Assembly (NCBI RefSeq): GCF_018882185.1
Contig: NZ_JACVOY010000007.1
Coordinates: 62,001-126,000 of the forward strand
DNA length: 64,000 nt
Source: Polynucleobacter sp. AP-Latsch-80-C2
Lineage (GTDB): Bacteria > Pseudomonadota > Gammaproteobacteria > Burkholderiales > Burkholderiaceae
Direction of reading: 5' to 3'
Position numbers and translations under genes: made by a program. Below are positions 53,547 to 64,000 of the stretch, in pieces. How positions within the stretch are numbered: the first letter of the stretch is position 1; each line of letters begins with the position of its first letter. The notes under the pieces were generated by a model that was not told where the DNA came from, did no database searches, and worked only from the letters and a program-made list of their open reading frames with translations.

Positions 53547-54737
53547 TCTTTTCTTTGCTCTTTAATTTCAATAAATCTTTATCAAAAACAACATATGCAA
53601 TAGATCCAATCACGATTCCCCAGAATGCCGATCCTAGACCTAAAAAAGTCATGCCAGATGCAGTTGCTAAAAATGTGATTGCGGCAGCCTCACGATGATC
53701 AGGCTCTTCTAAAGTGCTCATGAGGCTAGTGACGATTGCGCCAAGTAAAGCTAAGCCAGCCAAAAGCGCGATGAGCTCTTTTGGAAGACTGGTGAAAATG
53801 AGAACGATTGAACCTGCTAAGGAACCGCCAATTAAAAAGAAAACGCCGCTGAAGATGCCTGCAACATATCGCTTGTTTAGATCTTCGTTAGCTTCCTTGC
53901 CTGTACATAGGGTTGCCGTAATCGCTGCAGTCGTAGTGGTAATGCCACCAAAGAATGCGGTTACAAGTGACATGAAGCTTGTAAAAGTAATAATGGGCTT
54001 AGCAGGCACGTGATAGTTCGATAACTTGAGGATTGCCATTCCTGGCAAGTATTGACCGGTCAAACTTACTAGAACTAACGGTATTGCAAAGCTGAATGTT
54101 GATTCCCAAGTCCACACAGGGGTTAAGAATGTGGGATGCGCCAAAGCTAGCCTGAAATTATCTGGATTAACATCACCAATGAGATATGCCAGCCCGATTC
54201 CTGAAAATAAAACAACCAAGATCGCAAATTTTGGTATCAGCCTTTTGAATATCAGATAAATTCCGATCATCGATAAAGCCAAGGCAGGCATGGTTGATAC
54301 AGATTTAAATATATTGATACCAAACTGGAAGAGAATGCCCGCCATCATTCCAGCCGCTATTCCCTTGGGTATATGCTTTATTAGCTTGTCAAAGGTACCC
54401 GTAATGCCAATCAATAGAATGATCATTGCGGCAGTGATATAAGAAGAAATTGCCTCATTGACCGACATATGCGGAAATAAGGCGATTAAGAGAGCAGCGC
54501 CAGGAGCGGACCAAGCAGTAATGATCGGCATCTTGTATTTCCAACTGAGATAAATCCCGGAAATACCACCACCAAACGATACCGCCCATACCCAAGAAGA
54601 TAGAACTTCATTAGATACCTGAGCTAGAGATGCGGCCTGAAAAAATATCAGCATCGGCCCAGCATAGGAAATCAATACAACTAGAAATCCAGCCGTAATT
54701 GAAGAGGGTGATATATCTTCGAAAAAGGCGCGCTTCA

Positions 54738-54738
<1 letters not shown>
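53539..54738 (-). CDS. benE: Benzoate/H+ symporter (BenE family)
   Basis: A 399-aa membrane protein with about twelve helices. Typical BenE blocks: SSITAGFLVVLISYAGPMLIFFQAA (~11-35), YKMPIITAWSAPGAALL (~68-84), MAGILFQFGINIFK and FGGITTTTAAITATLCTGKEANEDLNKRY (~262-290). It should take up benzoate. It shares a base with benD and overlaps pcaI. Confidence 0.92.
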
Positions 54739-57050
<2,312 letters not shown>

Positions 57051-57054
<4 letters not shown>

Positions 57055-58421
57055 GCGTTCACCTGCTCTTGCTCAACTGCTTTTTTCATTGTTTCAAGCC
57101 AATAGCGATGCTGAACTGTGTACAGGCCCTCATCTTCAGTTTTTAAGCCACTTAATACGGGTTTCAAGCCGATCTCTTTAGCCGCATCGTCAGCGCCTTC
57201 AATCCAATGCTCTGAACCACGGCACATATCGTTCCACTCAAGCGTCTTTGCAGCAAAGCCTTCCTGGCAAGCTCTAAACTCTTCTAAATCATCTGGAGTA
57301 GCCATACCGCTCACGTTAAAGAAGTCTTCGTATTGACGAATTCTTCTAGAGCGCGCTTCTGCTGACTCGCCTTTTGGAGCGATACAGTAGATAGTGACTT
57401 CAGTTTTATCAACAGCCAATGGGCGCAGTAAGCGGATCTGTGAACCAAACTGATCCATCAAATACACGTTTGGATATAAGCAAAGATTTCTGGAGCGCTC
57501 AATCATCCAATCAGCAATTGGTTTGCCAAACTTATCGGAAAATTCCTGGTGCCTCGGGAAATTTGGCCGGTCCTGTGGATTAGCCCACTTTGTCCAGAGG
57601 AGCATATGGCCGTGATCAAACGAATAGAAGCCACCACCTTGCTTACCCCACTTGCCAGCATCCATTGCTTTGATTTTGTCTTCGCGAATTGCTTCTTGCT
57701 CTTTACGATGGTTAGTAGTTGCAGCATAGTTCCAATGAACAGCAGATACGTGATAACCATCGGCACCGTTTTCTGCCTGAAGCTTCCAATTACCGTTAAA
57801 GGTATAAGTTGAAGCGCCCTTCAATACTTCGAGTCCATCAGCAGATTGATCCACAATCATGTCAATGATCTTGGCGGCTTCACCCAAAAAGTCTTTTAAA
57901 GGGGCGACATCATCATTCAAACTTCCAAATAAGAAACCACGATAGCTTTCAAACTTAGGAACCTTCTTGAGGTCGTGCGAGCCCTCCTTGTTAAAGCACT
58001 CTGGGTAGCCGGCCTCCTCTGGGTCTTTAACCTTCAAGAGCTTTCCGCTGTTATTAAATGTCCAGCCGTGGAATGGGCAAGTGAAAGTAGCCTTGTTGCC
58101 GCGCTTATGACGACACAACTGAGCGCCACGATGGCTACAAGCATTCATCATGGCATTTAATTCACCCTGACGATTACGAGAAATGAAGATTGGCTGACTA
58201 CCAATATAGGTAGAGTAGTAATCATTGATGTTTGGGATTTGACTTTCGTGCGCCAAATAAATCCAATTACCCTCAAATATGTGCTTCATCTCTAATTCAA
58301 ATAAATCTTTATCGGTAAAAGCACTACGGTGAAGACGATAGTCGCCCTTCTCTTTATCCTCAATCAAGAATTCATCAAGGCTTTTGAGTTTTGGACTGTT
58401 ATCTACATGAATTGGGATCAT
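57051..58421 (-). CDS. benA: Benzoate 1,2-dioxygenase large subunit
   Basis: A 456-aa catalytic subunit. Rieske site: [10 protein letters not shown] (Cys-x-His, ~91-100) and FTCPFHGW (~112-119). Mononuclear iron ligands are expected at [16 protein letters not shown] (~219-235: two His) plus a later Asp. It adds O2 to benzoate to give the 1,2-cis-diol. It is first in the ben part, 44 bp after catA; a GGGGTAC palindrome lies in this gap. Confidence 0.94.
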
Positions 58422-58440
58422 TTTTTATCCTTTTATGAAT

Positions 58441-58456
58441 GGGGTACAAGTACCCC
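58441..58456. promoter_or_regulatory. Palindrome between catA and benA
   Basis: Perfect GGGGTAC-AA-GTACCCC in the 44-bp gap. There is no T-run, so it is not a standard terminator. It may set transcript processing or bind a regulator. Confidence 0.4.
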
Positions 58457-58465
58457 TGATTCAAA

Positions 58466-59386
58466 TTACGCAGTGAAGTGAGCTCTATCAACGATTCCAG
58501 ATGCAGCTGCTGGCTTTTCAACCACCATCTGAATATCGAAATCAATCGAAGCAAATGGCTTGCTTACGCCCTTAGCTTTCATTTCAGCCGGGTCACTTAT
58601 ACGCAATACTGGGGGCACTAAACCTTCGCGGCTAGCAAATGCAAAGTCATCCCAGAGGTATTTGTCACCATCAATATTGATTTGAGTAGTTAACTTTCTA
58701 TGGCCAGGTGCAGTTACAAAGTAATGAACGTGTGCCGGGCGATTACCGTGACGACCTAATAAATCCAATAAAGCCTGGGTGGAGCCATCCGGTGGACAGC
58801 CGTAACCATTTGGCATGATGCTTTGCATCGCATAACGGCCATTTTCATCGGTGAAGATTGTGCGACGTAAGTTATAAGGAGACTGAGTCTTGTCAAAAAA
58901 GGAGTATCCACCCAATGTATTGGCATGCCACATCTCTACCTTTGCATTAGCCAGGGGCTTGCCATCAGCACCATAAACAGTACCTTGCATAAACAATGGC
59001 TCCGCTTTATCTACTTCAGTACCATCATCCATGCGAGCAAATCCCTTAGACTCTGGGGCGCCGGCAACATACAGGGGGCCTTCAATAGCACGTGGTGTAC
59101 CGCCTGTTAGGCCAGCCTTCTCATCGGCCTCATCCGCGCGCATATCTAAGAAGCGCTCTAGACCAATGCCAGGAGCCAATAGGCCTAATTCATTACGTGC
59201 GCCAGCCTCTGAGAAATACTCTAACCCCTTCCAGAATTCTGTTGGGGTAATGTCCAAGTCTTCAATTGCTTTGCATAGGTCGGTAACCAAGCGCAATGTA
59301 ATTTCTTGAACACGCTTGTTCGCAGGAGAATCGGCTGCATCTACGATCCATTCTTTGGCCAATTTTTCAATTTCTGTATGTTTCAT
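58466..59386 (-). CDS. catA: Catechol 1,2-dioxygenase
   Basis: A 306-aa intradiol dioxygenase giving cis,cis-muconate. Iron ligands: GGYSFFDKT (Tyr ~164), SPYNLRRTIFTDENGRYAM (Tyr after it is in the usual YNLRR place, ~172), and NRPAHVHYFVTAPGH (His ~220-222). The N-terminal helical linker (~1-100) has the usual catA length. It lies 74 bp after catC and 44 bp before benA. Confidence 0.94.
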   Translation of the reverse strand: MKHTEIEKLAKEWIVDAADSPANKRVQEITLRLVTDLCKAIEDLDITPTEFWKGLEYFSEAGARNELGLLAPGIGLERFLDMRADEADEKAGLTGGTPRAIEGPLYVAGAPESKGFARMDDGTEVDKAEPLFMQGTVYGADGKPLANAKVEMWHANTLGGYSFFDKTQSPYNLRRTIFTDENGRYAMQSIMPNGYGCPPDGSTQALLDLLGRHGNRPAHVHYFVTAPGHRKLTTQINIDGDKYLWDDFAFASREGLVPPVLRISDPAEMKAKGVSKPFASIDFDIQMVVEKPAAASGIVDRAHFTA

Positions 59387-59460
59387 TTTGTATCCTATTA
59401 ATTTGTATGTGTGTAATTAAGTTCGCTACCAACTGCATATCTGTGAAATTTTTCAAATAA

Positions 59461-59751
59461 TTAACTGTCGTCCTCCCTTACGGAAGATGGATGTCTGCAC
59501 AAAGGAATTACTTCAATTTGCATGTATGGAAATAGTGGAAGTGTCGAAATAGCTGTATGCAATTCTTCTACGCTCGCAACATCAAATACGCTAATGTTTG
59601 CGTACTGGCCGGCGATGCGCCAGAGATGACGCCACTTGCCAGAACTTTGCAATCCTTGTGCAATTTCTTTTTCTTTCTTTTTCAATACGGCTGCCTCAGC
59701 TTCTGGCATTGAAGTGGGTAAATTCACATTCATTCTTACGTGGAATAACAT
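59461..59751 (-). CDS. catC: Muconolactone delta-isomerase
   Basis: A 96-aa decameric enzyme converting muconolactone to 3-oxoadipate enol-lactone. The whole protein is recognisable: LFHVRMNVNLP at the start, LQSSGKWRHLWRIAGQYANISVFD (~34-57) and LFPYMQIEVIPLCRHPSS at the end. It follows catB by 11 bp. Confidence 0.95.
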   Translation of the reverse strand: MLFHVRMNVNLPTSMPEAEAAVLKKKEKEIAQGLQSSGKWRHLWRIAGQYANISVFDVASVEELHTAISTLPLFPYMQIEVIPLCRHPSSVREDDS

Positions 59752-59762
59752 GTTGTCTCCTT

Positions 59763-60908
59763 TTATGCAGGTATCAAATCAACTTGGTCTGAATGACCTT
59801 GCTGACGTTTTAAATAATTAATTTTTTCAATGTCTAACTGAATGCCAAGACCAGGACCTTTAGGAACCTGTAGAGAAAAATTCTTGTAAACCAATGGCTC
59901 AGTCAGAATTTCTTCAGTAAGTAATAGTGGTCCGAATAATTCGGTTCCAAATGCTAAGTCGCTGAAAGTAGAAAACACATGGGCAGAGGCTGCTGTACCA
60001 ACTGCACCTTCAAGCATGGTGCCGCCATACAAACTAATGCCACTAAGTTCTGCAATGGTTGCCACCTGAAGTGCTGGGAAGAGACCGCCTGACTGATTGA
60101 TCTTGACGGCAAAAACATCGGCGGCAAATTTATTTGCTAGTTCCAATGCATCAAAAGGACCATGCAATGCTTCATCGGCCATGATGGCAACATCAAACTG
60201 ATTAGTCAGGCGAGCCATGCTTGCTTTATATGAAGCTTTGACAGGCTGCTCAATTAAATCAATTCCACCTGCCTGAAGTGAAGCTATACCTTTAACAGCA
60301 TCTAACTCACTCCATGCCTGGTTCACATCTACACGCACACTAATATCAGAGCCTAATGCACGTTTAATTGCGAGTACGTGTTCTACATCCGCTTCAACAG
60401 AGCGCAAGCCAATTTTCAATTTGAAAATATTGTGTCTGCGCAGTGAAATCATCTTCTCTGCTTCGGCAATATCTTTTTTAGTATCTCCACTTGCTAATGT
60501 CCATGCAACTGGAAGCTCATCCCGAACGCGGCCGCCTAGCAGTTCACTAACCGGAACACCAAGGCGCTTACCTTGAGCATCAAGCAATGCAGTCTCGATT
60601 GCGCACTTAGCAAAACGATTACCCTGTATAGTGGAGCGCAACTTATTCATTGCCCTGGCAACCTGATCGGCTTTCATACCAACAATCAGGGGTGCCATAT
60701 AGGTATCGATATTGGTCTTGATACTTTCTGGGCTCTCTTCACCATAATTCAGACCTCCAATCGTGGTGGCCTCACCCCATCCCTCAATACCGTCATCACA
60801 AAGAATGCGCACCAAAACAAGAGCCTGGGCATTCATCGTGGCCACAGATAACTTGTGTGGGCGGATAGTCGGCACATCAACTATTAGGGTTTCTACTGAT
60901 TTGATCAT
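59763..60908 (-). CDS. catB: Muconate cycloisomerase
   Basis: A 381-aa enolase-superfamily enzyme. The base pair of lysines is in IFKLKIGL (K-x-K, ~167-169); metal ligands are RVDVNQAW (Asp ~198), LIEQPV (Glu ~224) and ADEALHG (Asp ~249), with Lys in AVKINQSGG (~273). It turns cis,cis-muconate into muconolactone. It is the first gene of the operon; the 100-bp gap to the LysR gene holds its promoter and operator. Confidence 0.94.
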   Translation of the reverse strand: MIKSVETLIVDVPTIRPHKLSVATMNAQALVLVRILCDDGIEGWGEATTIGGLNYGEESPESIKTNIDTYMAPLIVGMKADQVARAMNKLRSTIQGNRFAKCAIETALLDAQGKRLGVPVSELLGGRVRDELPVAWTLASGDTKKDIAEAEKMISLRRHNIFKLKIGLRSVEADVEHVLAIKRALGSDISVRVDVNQAWSELDAVKGIASLQAGGIDLIEQPVKASYKASMARLTNQFDVAIMADEALHGPFDALELANKFAADVFAVKINQSGGLFPALQVATIAELSGISLYGGTMLEGAVGTAASAHVFSTFSDLAFGTELFGPLLLTEEILTEPLVYKNFSLQVPKGPGLGIQLDIEKINYLKRQQGHSDQVDLIPA

Positions 60909-60940
60909 ATCTATTTCGTATAGTTTTTCGATAATTGAAC

Positions 60941-60968
60941 TCTAAACAGGTCTTTTTGACGCGTCCAA
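60941..60968 (-). promoter_or_regulatory. Predicted sigma-70 promoter of the cat-ben-pca operon
   Basis: TTGGAC and TTTAGA with a 16-bp spacer on the minus strand, about 33 bp upstream of the catB start codon. Identical hexamers and spacing to the porin promoter at 44608-44635. Confidence 0.65.
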
Positions 60969-60978
60969 GACTGATTTG

Positions 60979-61004
60979 GTATCCTTTTGATACTTAAAAG
61001 GTAT
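60979..61004. promoter_or_regulatory. BenM/CatM-like operator between catB and its LysR gene
   Basis: GTAT-N7-ATAC-N7-GTAT next to the -35 box of catB and overlapping the expected promoter of the divergent regulator gene, so both activation of catB and autoregulation are possible. Confidence 0.75.
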
Positions 61005-61008
61005 ACAT

Positions 61009-61923
61009 ATGGAATTAAGGCACCTACGCTACTTTGTTGCTGTTGCAGAAGAAAAGAACTTCACAAGAGCTTCTGAAAAACTTTTCATTGCACAGCCGCC
61101 CTTGAGCAGACAGATCCAACAACTCGAAGAAGAGTTGGGCGTAACTTTGTTTGTAAGGAACTCGCGACCCCTCAAACTGACAGACGCGGGCAACTTTTTC
61201 TATGAGCATGCCAAGCAGGTTTTAGCTAGAACTGGCGAGCTCAAGGCTATGACTCAACGGGTTGGGAATATCAACCGAATTCTGAATGTTGGTTTTGTTG
61301 CATCAACGCTCTACGGAAAACTTCCGAAAATTATTCGAAAATATCGAGCCAAATTTAATTCCATTGAATTGCGGATGTATGAAATGACAACAATGGAACA
61401 GCTCAAAGCTTTGAAAGATGGAAAGATTGATATTGGCTTTGGAAGAGTACGTCATGAAGACGCCAATATCAGACGGATTGTATTGAGGGAGGAAAAACTC
61501 ATTGCTGCAGTTCCTTATGAGCACCCACTATCAAAATCAAAAAAGCCTATCAACTTAAAAGACTTAGCCGATGAAAATCTCATTGTCTTTCCAAAAAATC
61601 CCCGTCCTAGTTACGCAGACCAAGTATTAAATGGTTTCAAAGAAAGGGATGTTCATCCCAAAAAGATTATTGAAGTTCGAGAATTACAAATAGCTATTGG
61701 CCTTGTTGCTGCAGGCGAAGGTGTATCCATTGTTCCATTTAGCTTGCAGGGCATGAAACGTGATGACGTTGTATATCTAGAATTAAATGAAAAACATGCC
61801 TACTCCCCCATCATCATGAGCACTAGATCAATGGATAAGTCTGAAGAAATTAAGGCAATGCTTGATTTAATTTATTGCATCTATGACGAAGAGGGTATTT
61901 CTTATACGCGAGAAGAGTTATAA
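61009..61923 (+). CDS. catR: LysR-type regulator of benzoate/catechol catabolism (BenM/CatM/CatR type)
   Basis: A 304-aa LysR regulator. MELRHLRYFVAVAEEKNFTRASEKLFIAQPPLSRQIQQLEEELG (wHTH with hinge helix) is close to BenM/CatM; the effector domain (~90-300) has VGFVASTLYGKLPKI. BenM/CatM respond to benzoate and cis,cis-muconate. It is divergent from catB and has the ATAC-N7-GTAT operator at its start. The same operator at the porin promoter makes it a candidate regulator there too. Confidence 0.88.
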   Translation: MELRHLRYFVAVAEEKNFTRASEKLFIAQPPLSRQIQQLEEELGVTLFVRNSRPLKLTDAGNFFYEHAKQVLARTGELKAMTQRVGNINRILNVGFVASTLYGKLPKIIRKYRAKFNSIELRMYEMTTMEQLKALKDGKIDIGFGRVRHEDANIRRIVLREEKLIAAVPYEHPLSKSKKPINLKDLADENLIVFPKNPRPSYADQVLNGFKERDVHPKKIIEVRELQIAIGLVAAGEGVSIVPFSLQGMKRDDVVYLELNEKHAYSPIIMSTRSMDKSEEIKAMLDLIYCIYDEEGISYTREEL

Positions 61924-62027
61924 ATTTGCCGCACACTACAATCCCAATATATTTTTTTAAGTAGATTATTTAAAGTATCGCCATTGAAAAATGTGCAGTA
62001 ATTGCCTGCACACTTTCTAGCATGCCA

Positions 62028-62048
62028 AGCGTTACTTAAAGTAACGCT
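62028..62048. repeat. AGCGTTACTT palindrome, isolated copy
   Basis: 10-bp perfect arms around one base, like the palindromes closing both copies of the long repeat (41324-41346 and 62311-62333). Possible terminator or protein site. Confidence 0.6.
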
Positions 62049-62089
62049 CAAATGACCAAATCTCACCTTTAGTCTCAAAAGCTAGCTTT

Positions 62090-62335
62090 TTTTGAGTTTT
62101 AGGTCCTGCTTAGGTTCTCTGGTTATGAGAGTAGACACCCAAGATAGACCCTTATAAACAGGGGCTCTGCGGGTGGTCAGTGTCGGTGTGTAAGCAAATT
62201 CAGGGATTGAAAGGAAGCGTGGGATCACTCTTTGGTTTTCATAACCACAGGATTTTTGGAGCAACCGTTTAGCACTTCGTTGCTCCAAAGTTCTTTTTTG
62301 AGGGATTGATAAGCGTTACTTTAAGTAACGCTTAA
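62090..62335. repeat. Dispersed ~240-bp repeat, right copy
   Basis: Homologous to 41100-41348 in the same orientation, with the same closing palindrome. The two copies border the 41349-62089 catabolic block. Confidence 0.8.
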
Positions 62336-62339
62336 GAAA

Positions 62340-62753
62340 TTACTCCGTTTTTGTCTTGCGGCCATCAATGCTAATTGAACCAGCGCCTGATGAAGCCAAT
62401 ACTAATAAACCACCGGTAACAGCAATATTCTTAAAGAACAATAGCTGAGCAATAAATGCGGCATCAACTGGAGCGGCCCAGAAGGCATGACCAACAATAC
62501 TTGCCAATACTGTAAAGATTGCCAAACCAATTGCTACAAAACGAGTGTGATAGCCAAGAATTAAAGCAAGGCCACCTAAGATTTCAATAGCAATGACCAC
62601 CCAAACGATTACAGCTACTGCTGGTAATCCAAGTGATGTGAAATAACCTGTTGTGCCCTCAATGCCCATTAACTTATTCAGTCCTGCCGGTAGGAACAAT
62701 GCGGCAATAGCAATACGACCTAATAGGTTTAATACATTTTCAAAGTTTTTCAT
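62340..62753 (-). CDS. DoxX-family membrane protein
   Basis: A 137-aa protein with four helices of the DoxX/SURF4-like family: LLGRIAIAALFLPAGLNKLMG (~10-30), IWVVIAIEILGGLALILGY (~49-67), FVAIGLAIFTVLASIVGHAFW and the last LLFFKNIAVTGGLLVLA. Such proteins are linked to redox or stress responses. It follows the CDGSH gene by 31 bp in the same direction. Confidence 0.87.
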   Translation of the reverse strand: MKNFENVLNLLGRIAIAALFLPAGLNKLMGIEGTTGYFTSLGLPAVAVIVWVVIAIEILGGLALILGYHTRFVAIGLAIFTVLASIVGHAFWAAPVDAAFIAQLLFFKNIAVTGGLLVLASSGAGSISIDGRKTKTE

Positions 62754-62784
62754 TTTTTTCCTTAATAAAAATTATCCAGAGCTC

Positions 62785-63021
62785 TTAGAGCTTGTTATGA
62801 CTGCCATCGCAAAACGCGCCATTAGCGCTATGCTTACAACCACACAGATAAACGGTCTCAGTCTTTTCAGCTGTTATTGCTACTGGCGCAAATTCGGTGG
62901 TTTTATGGCTACCATCACAAAATGGCTGATTCTTACTTAGACCGCAAGAGCACCAGTAGTAAGTCTGGCCAGCAGTTACTTCTACTGCGTAAGGGGCTTT
63001 TTGAGCGACATGTGGATTCAT
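62785..63021 (-). CDS. CDGSH iron-sulfur domain protein (two motifs)
   Basis: A 78-aa protein with two CDGSH-type [2Fe-2S] sites: WCSCGLSKNQPFCDGSH (~23-39) and LCGCKHSANGAFCDGSH (~59-75). Each has the three Cys and one His ligand. The function is not established; electron transfer or redox sensing is assumed. It lies between the MarR and DoxX genes. Confidence 0.9.
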   Translation of the reverse strand: MNPHVAQKAPYAVEVTAGQTYYWCSCGLSKNQPFCDGSHKTTEFAPVAITAEKTETVYLCGCKHSANGAFCDGSHNKL

Positions 63022-63031
63022 AGTGTTTCCT

Positions 63032-63451
63032 TTAACTAATAAAAATGGATTTGAGGGTTTTAAGAGATTCTTCTATCTCTTTCATTTGTTTTTTTGACAG
63101 CTTTTGAAATGCCATTTCAAGATGCTTAAGGTGTTCTGGAAAGACTTGTTCAAAAATCTTTTGTCCCTTAGCAGTCAGCTTGAGCAAATGACTGCGAGCA
63201 TCATCAGGATTTTCTTGAGTAGCAATCAAGCCTTTTTGAACCATTCGCCCAACGACACCAGTGAGGGAGCTTTTAGAAATCAAAGTTTTCTCTCCCAACT
63301 GTTTAAAGCTCATTGGCGGCTGATTGGCTAGTGTGGCAATCACATCAAACTGAACTGGTAAAAGCCCCAGCCCGCGAATGTGGGTAGAAGAGTAGCCCTC
63401 AAATTCTTGATAGGCCCTAGCCAACTGTTTAATGATAGGTAGAAAGTTCAT
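63032..63451 (-). CDS. MarR-family transcriptional regulator
   Basis: About 139 aa from ATG 63451 (NFLPIIKQLARAYQEF); the upstream ATG at 63472 lies inside an operator-like palindrome and has no ribosome site, so the shorter start is preferred. The wHTH reads MSFKQLGEKTLISKSSLTGVVGRMVQKGLI (~55-84) followed by the wing DDARSHLLKLTAKGQ. It lies 10 bp before the CDGSH gene, so it probably controls the MarR-CDGSH-DoxX operon. Confidence 0.88.
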   Translation of the reverse strand: MNFLPIIKQLARAYQEFEGYSSTHIRGLGLLPVQFDVIATLANQPPMSFKQLGEKTLISKSSLTGVVGRMVQKGLIATQENPDDARSHLLKLTAKGQKIFEQVFPEHLKHLEMAFQKLSKKQMKEIEESLKTLKSIFIS

Positions 63452-63464
63452 ATGCGTACTAATA

Positions 63465-63482
63465 TAGTCCATATATGGACTA
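63465..63482. promoter_or_regulatory. Candidate MarR-type operator
   Basis: Perfect 18-bp palindrome TAGTCCATATATGGACTA in the promoter region of the MarR gene, the size and place of a self-operator. Confidence 0.65.
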
Positions 63483-63557
63483 ATGTCAAATCACTTACAC
63501 AATCAATGATTTGTTGTTTTAAACGACATTGCTGCACGAATGAAAAAACCACCCGAA

Positions 63558-64000
63558 TGAACTGACCCCCAAAAGTTGGACATCAAGTCCAACCAAGGGG
63601 GTTTTGTTTTATGAGCAAATACAGTAAGCAGTTCAAACTAAAGGTAGTTAAGGAGTTTTTAAAGTCTGGTGGCCTCAAGCGGGTTGCCCATCTATTTAAG
63701 ATTAGTCATGCTCAGGTCCGTAATTGGGTTTTAGTCCATCGGCTCCATGGCGTTGCTGGGCTTAACCCAAAGCCTGTGCACCATCCTGCGTCGTTCAAAA
63801 TGCAAGTCCTGCAATACATCGACTTGTACCAAGTCTCCCTTCATTACGCAGCTGCCCACTTCAATATCCCTTCTCCAAGCACGGTTTGGATGTGGCAAAA
63901 ACTCTACAATGAAGGTGGTATTGCAGCCTTGCAATCCAAACCCAAGGGACGACCGCCCATGCCAAAACAAAGTGAGATTGCAGCGCTACTAGCTAGGCCA
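63558..64000 (+). mobile_element. IS3-family (IS150-like) insertion sequence, left part
   Basis: The left end begins TGAACTGACCCCCAAAAGTT, an IS150-type terminal repeat, followed by a hairpin GTTGGAC/GTCCAAC (63575-63593) and the orfA gene. The right end is beyond the window. Confidence 0.82.
63611..64000 (+). CDS. IS3-family transposase OrfA-type helix-turn-helix protein (3' end outside window)
   Basis: 130 codons open to the right edge from ATG 63611. Two helix-turn-helix units: YSKQFKLKVVKEFLKSGG with RVAHLFKISHAQVRNWV (~4-42) and a second, YAAAHFNIPSPSTVWMWQKLY (~79-99), followed by the Lys/Arg-rich KSKPKGRPPMPK. This is the double-HTH layout of IS150-type OrfA. The DDE part (OrfB) should follow to the right. 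Confidence 0.87.
   Translation, partial: MSKYSKQFKLKVVKEFLKSGGLKRVAHLFKISHAQVRNWVLVHRLHGVAGLNPKPVHHPASFKMQVLQYIDLYQVSLHYAAAHFNIPSPSTVWMWQKLYNEGGIAALQSKPKGRPPMPKQSEIAALLARP

Larger units (their letters stand above)
61924..62339. other. 416-bp intergenic region
   Basis: No gene supported. It holds the right copy of the ~240-bp repeat and two palindromes of the AGCGTTACTT type (62028-62048 and 62311-62333). It separates the regulator gene from the DoxX gene. Confidence 0.65.

Overview
The window looks like the chromosome of a low-to-moderate GC betaproteobacterium of the Burkholderiales, most like Polynucleobacter. The reasons are many periplasmic Bug (TctC-type) binding proteins, a short cytochrome bd/CIO oxidase, DUF2244, MpaB-like and DUF4149 proteins, and a ben-cat-pca operon of betaproteobacterial type. 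These assignments come from protein motifs and remembered family features; no database search was run.

Layout. 1-5300: an OsmC-YcaO fusion (cut by the left edge), an arsRC-acr3 arsenic operon, a DUF2252 protein and two small lipoproteins. 5400-13000: ChrR-like cupin and a run of secreted or cytoplasmic C-N bond hydrolases (double nitrilase-like protein, two choloylglycine-hydrolase paralogues, an M20 peptidase) with an outer-membrane protein; one choloylglycine hydrolase is interrupted by a single in-frame amber codon. 13000-23000: housekeeping genes (exonuclease/GIY-YIG fusion, Rrf2 regulator, LON-domain protein, MpaB-like, AlkB-like, FAD amine oxidase-like, folB, sodC). 23091-28789: an ergothioneine operon (egtD, egtB, a PLP C-S lyase, an ABC exporter pair, a DsbA-like protein). 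28912-31305: cydAB.

31444-40677 is an island-like segment bounded by 38-bp direct repeats of a tRNA 3' end. It holds three Bug proteins, an AbrB-type membrane protein, a haloacetate-dehalogenase-like hydrolase, a PdxA-family enzyme, a class III CoA-transferase and an IS481-like element. The intact tRNA at its right end is tRNA-Ile(CAU), split by a 216-nt group I intron of the Azoarcus type.

41444-61923 is a catabolic block lying between two direct copies of a ~240-bp non-coding repeat. It contains a hippurate-hydrolase-like M20 enzyme, a Bug protein, a porin, a D-amino-acid-dehydrogenase-like flavoenzyme, and a 14-gene catBCA-benABCDE-pcaIJFD-mfs-bug operon with a divergent LysR regulator. 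The porin and the flavoenzyme each carry a tandem glycine riboswitch. The porin promoter is a near copy of the catB promoter, with the same GTAT-N7-ATAC-N7-GTAT operator of the BenM/CatM type. Read together this suggests a hippurate (benzoylglycine) pathway: hydrolysis gives benzoate, which goes through ben/cat/pca, and glycine, which may be oxidised by the flavoenzyme. The porin would then be controlled by signals from both halves of the substrate. This wiring is the most interesting feature of the window.

62340-64000: a MarR-CDGSH-DoxX group and the start of an IS3-type element that runs off the right edge. No rRNA genes or CRISPR arrays were seen.
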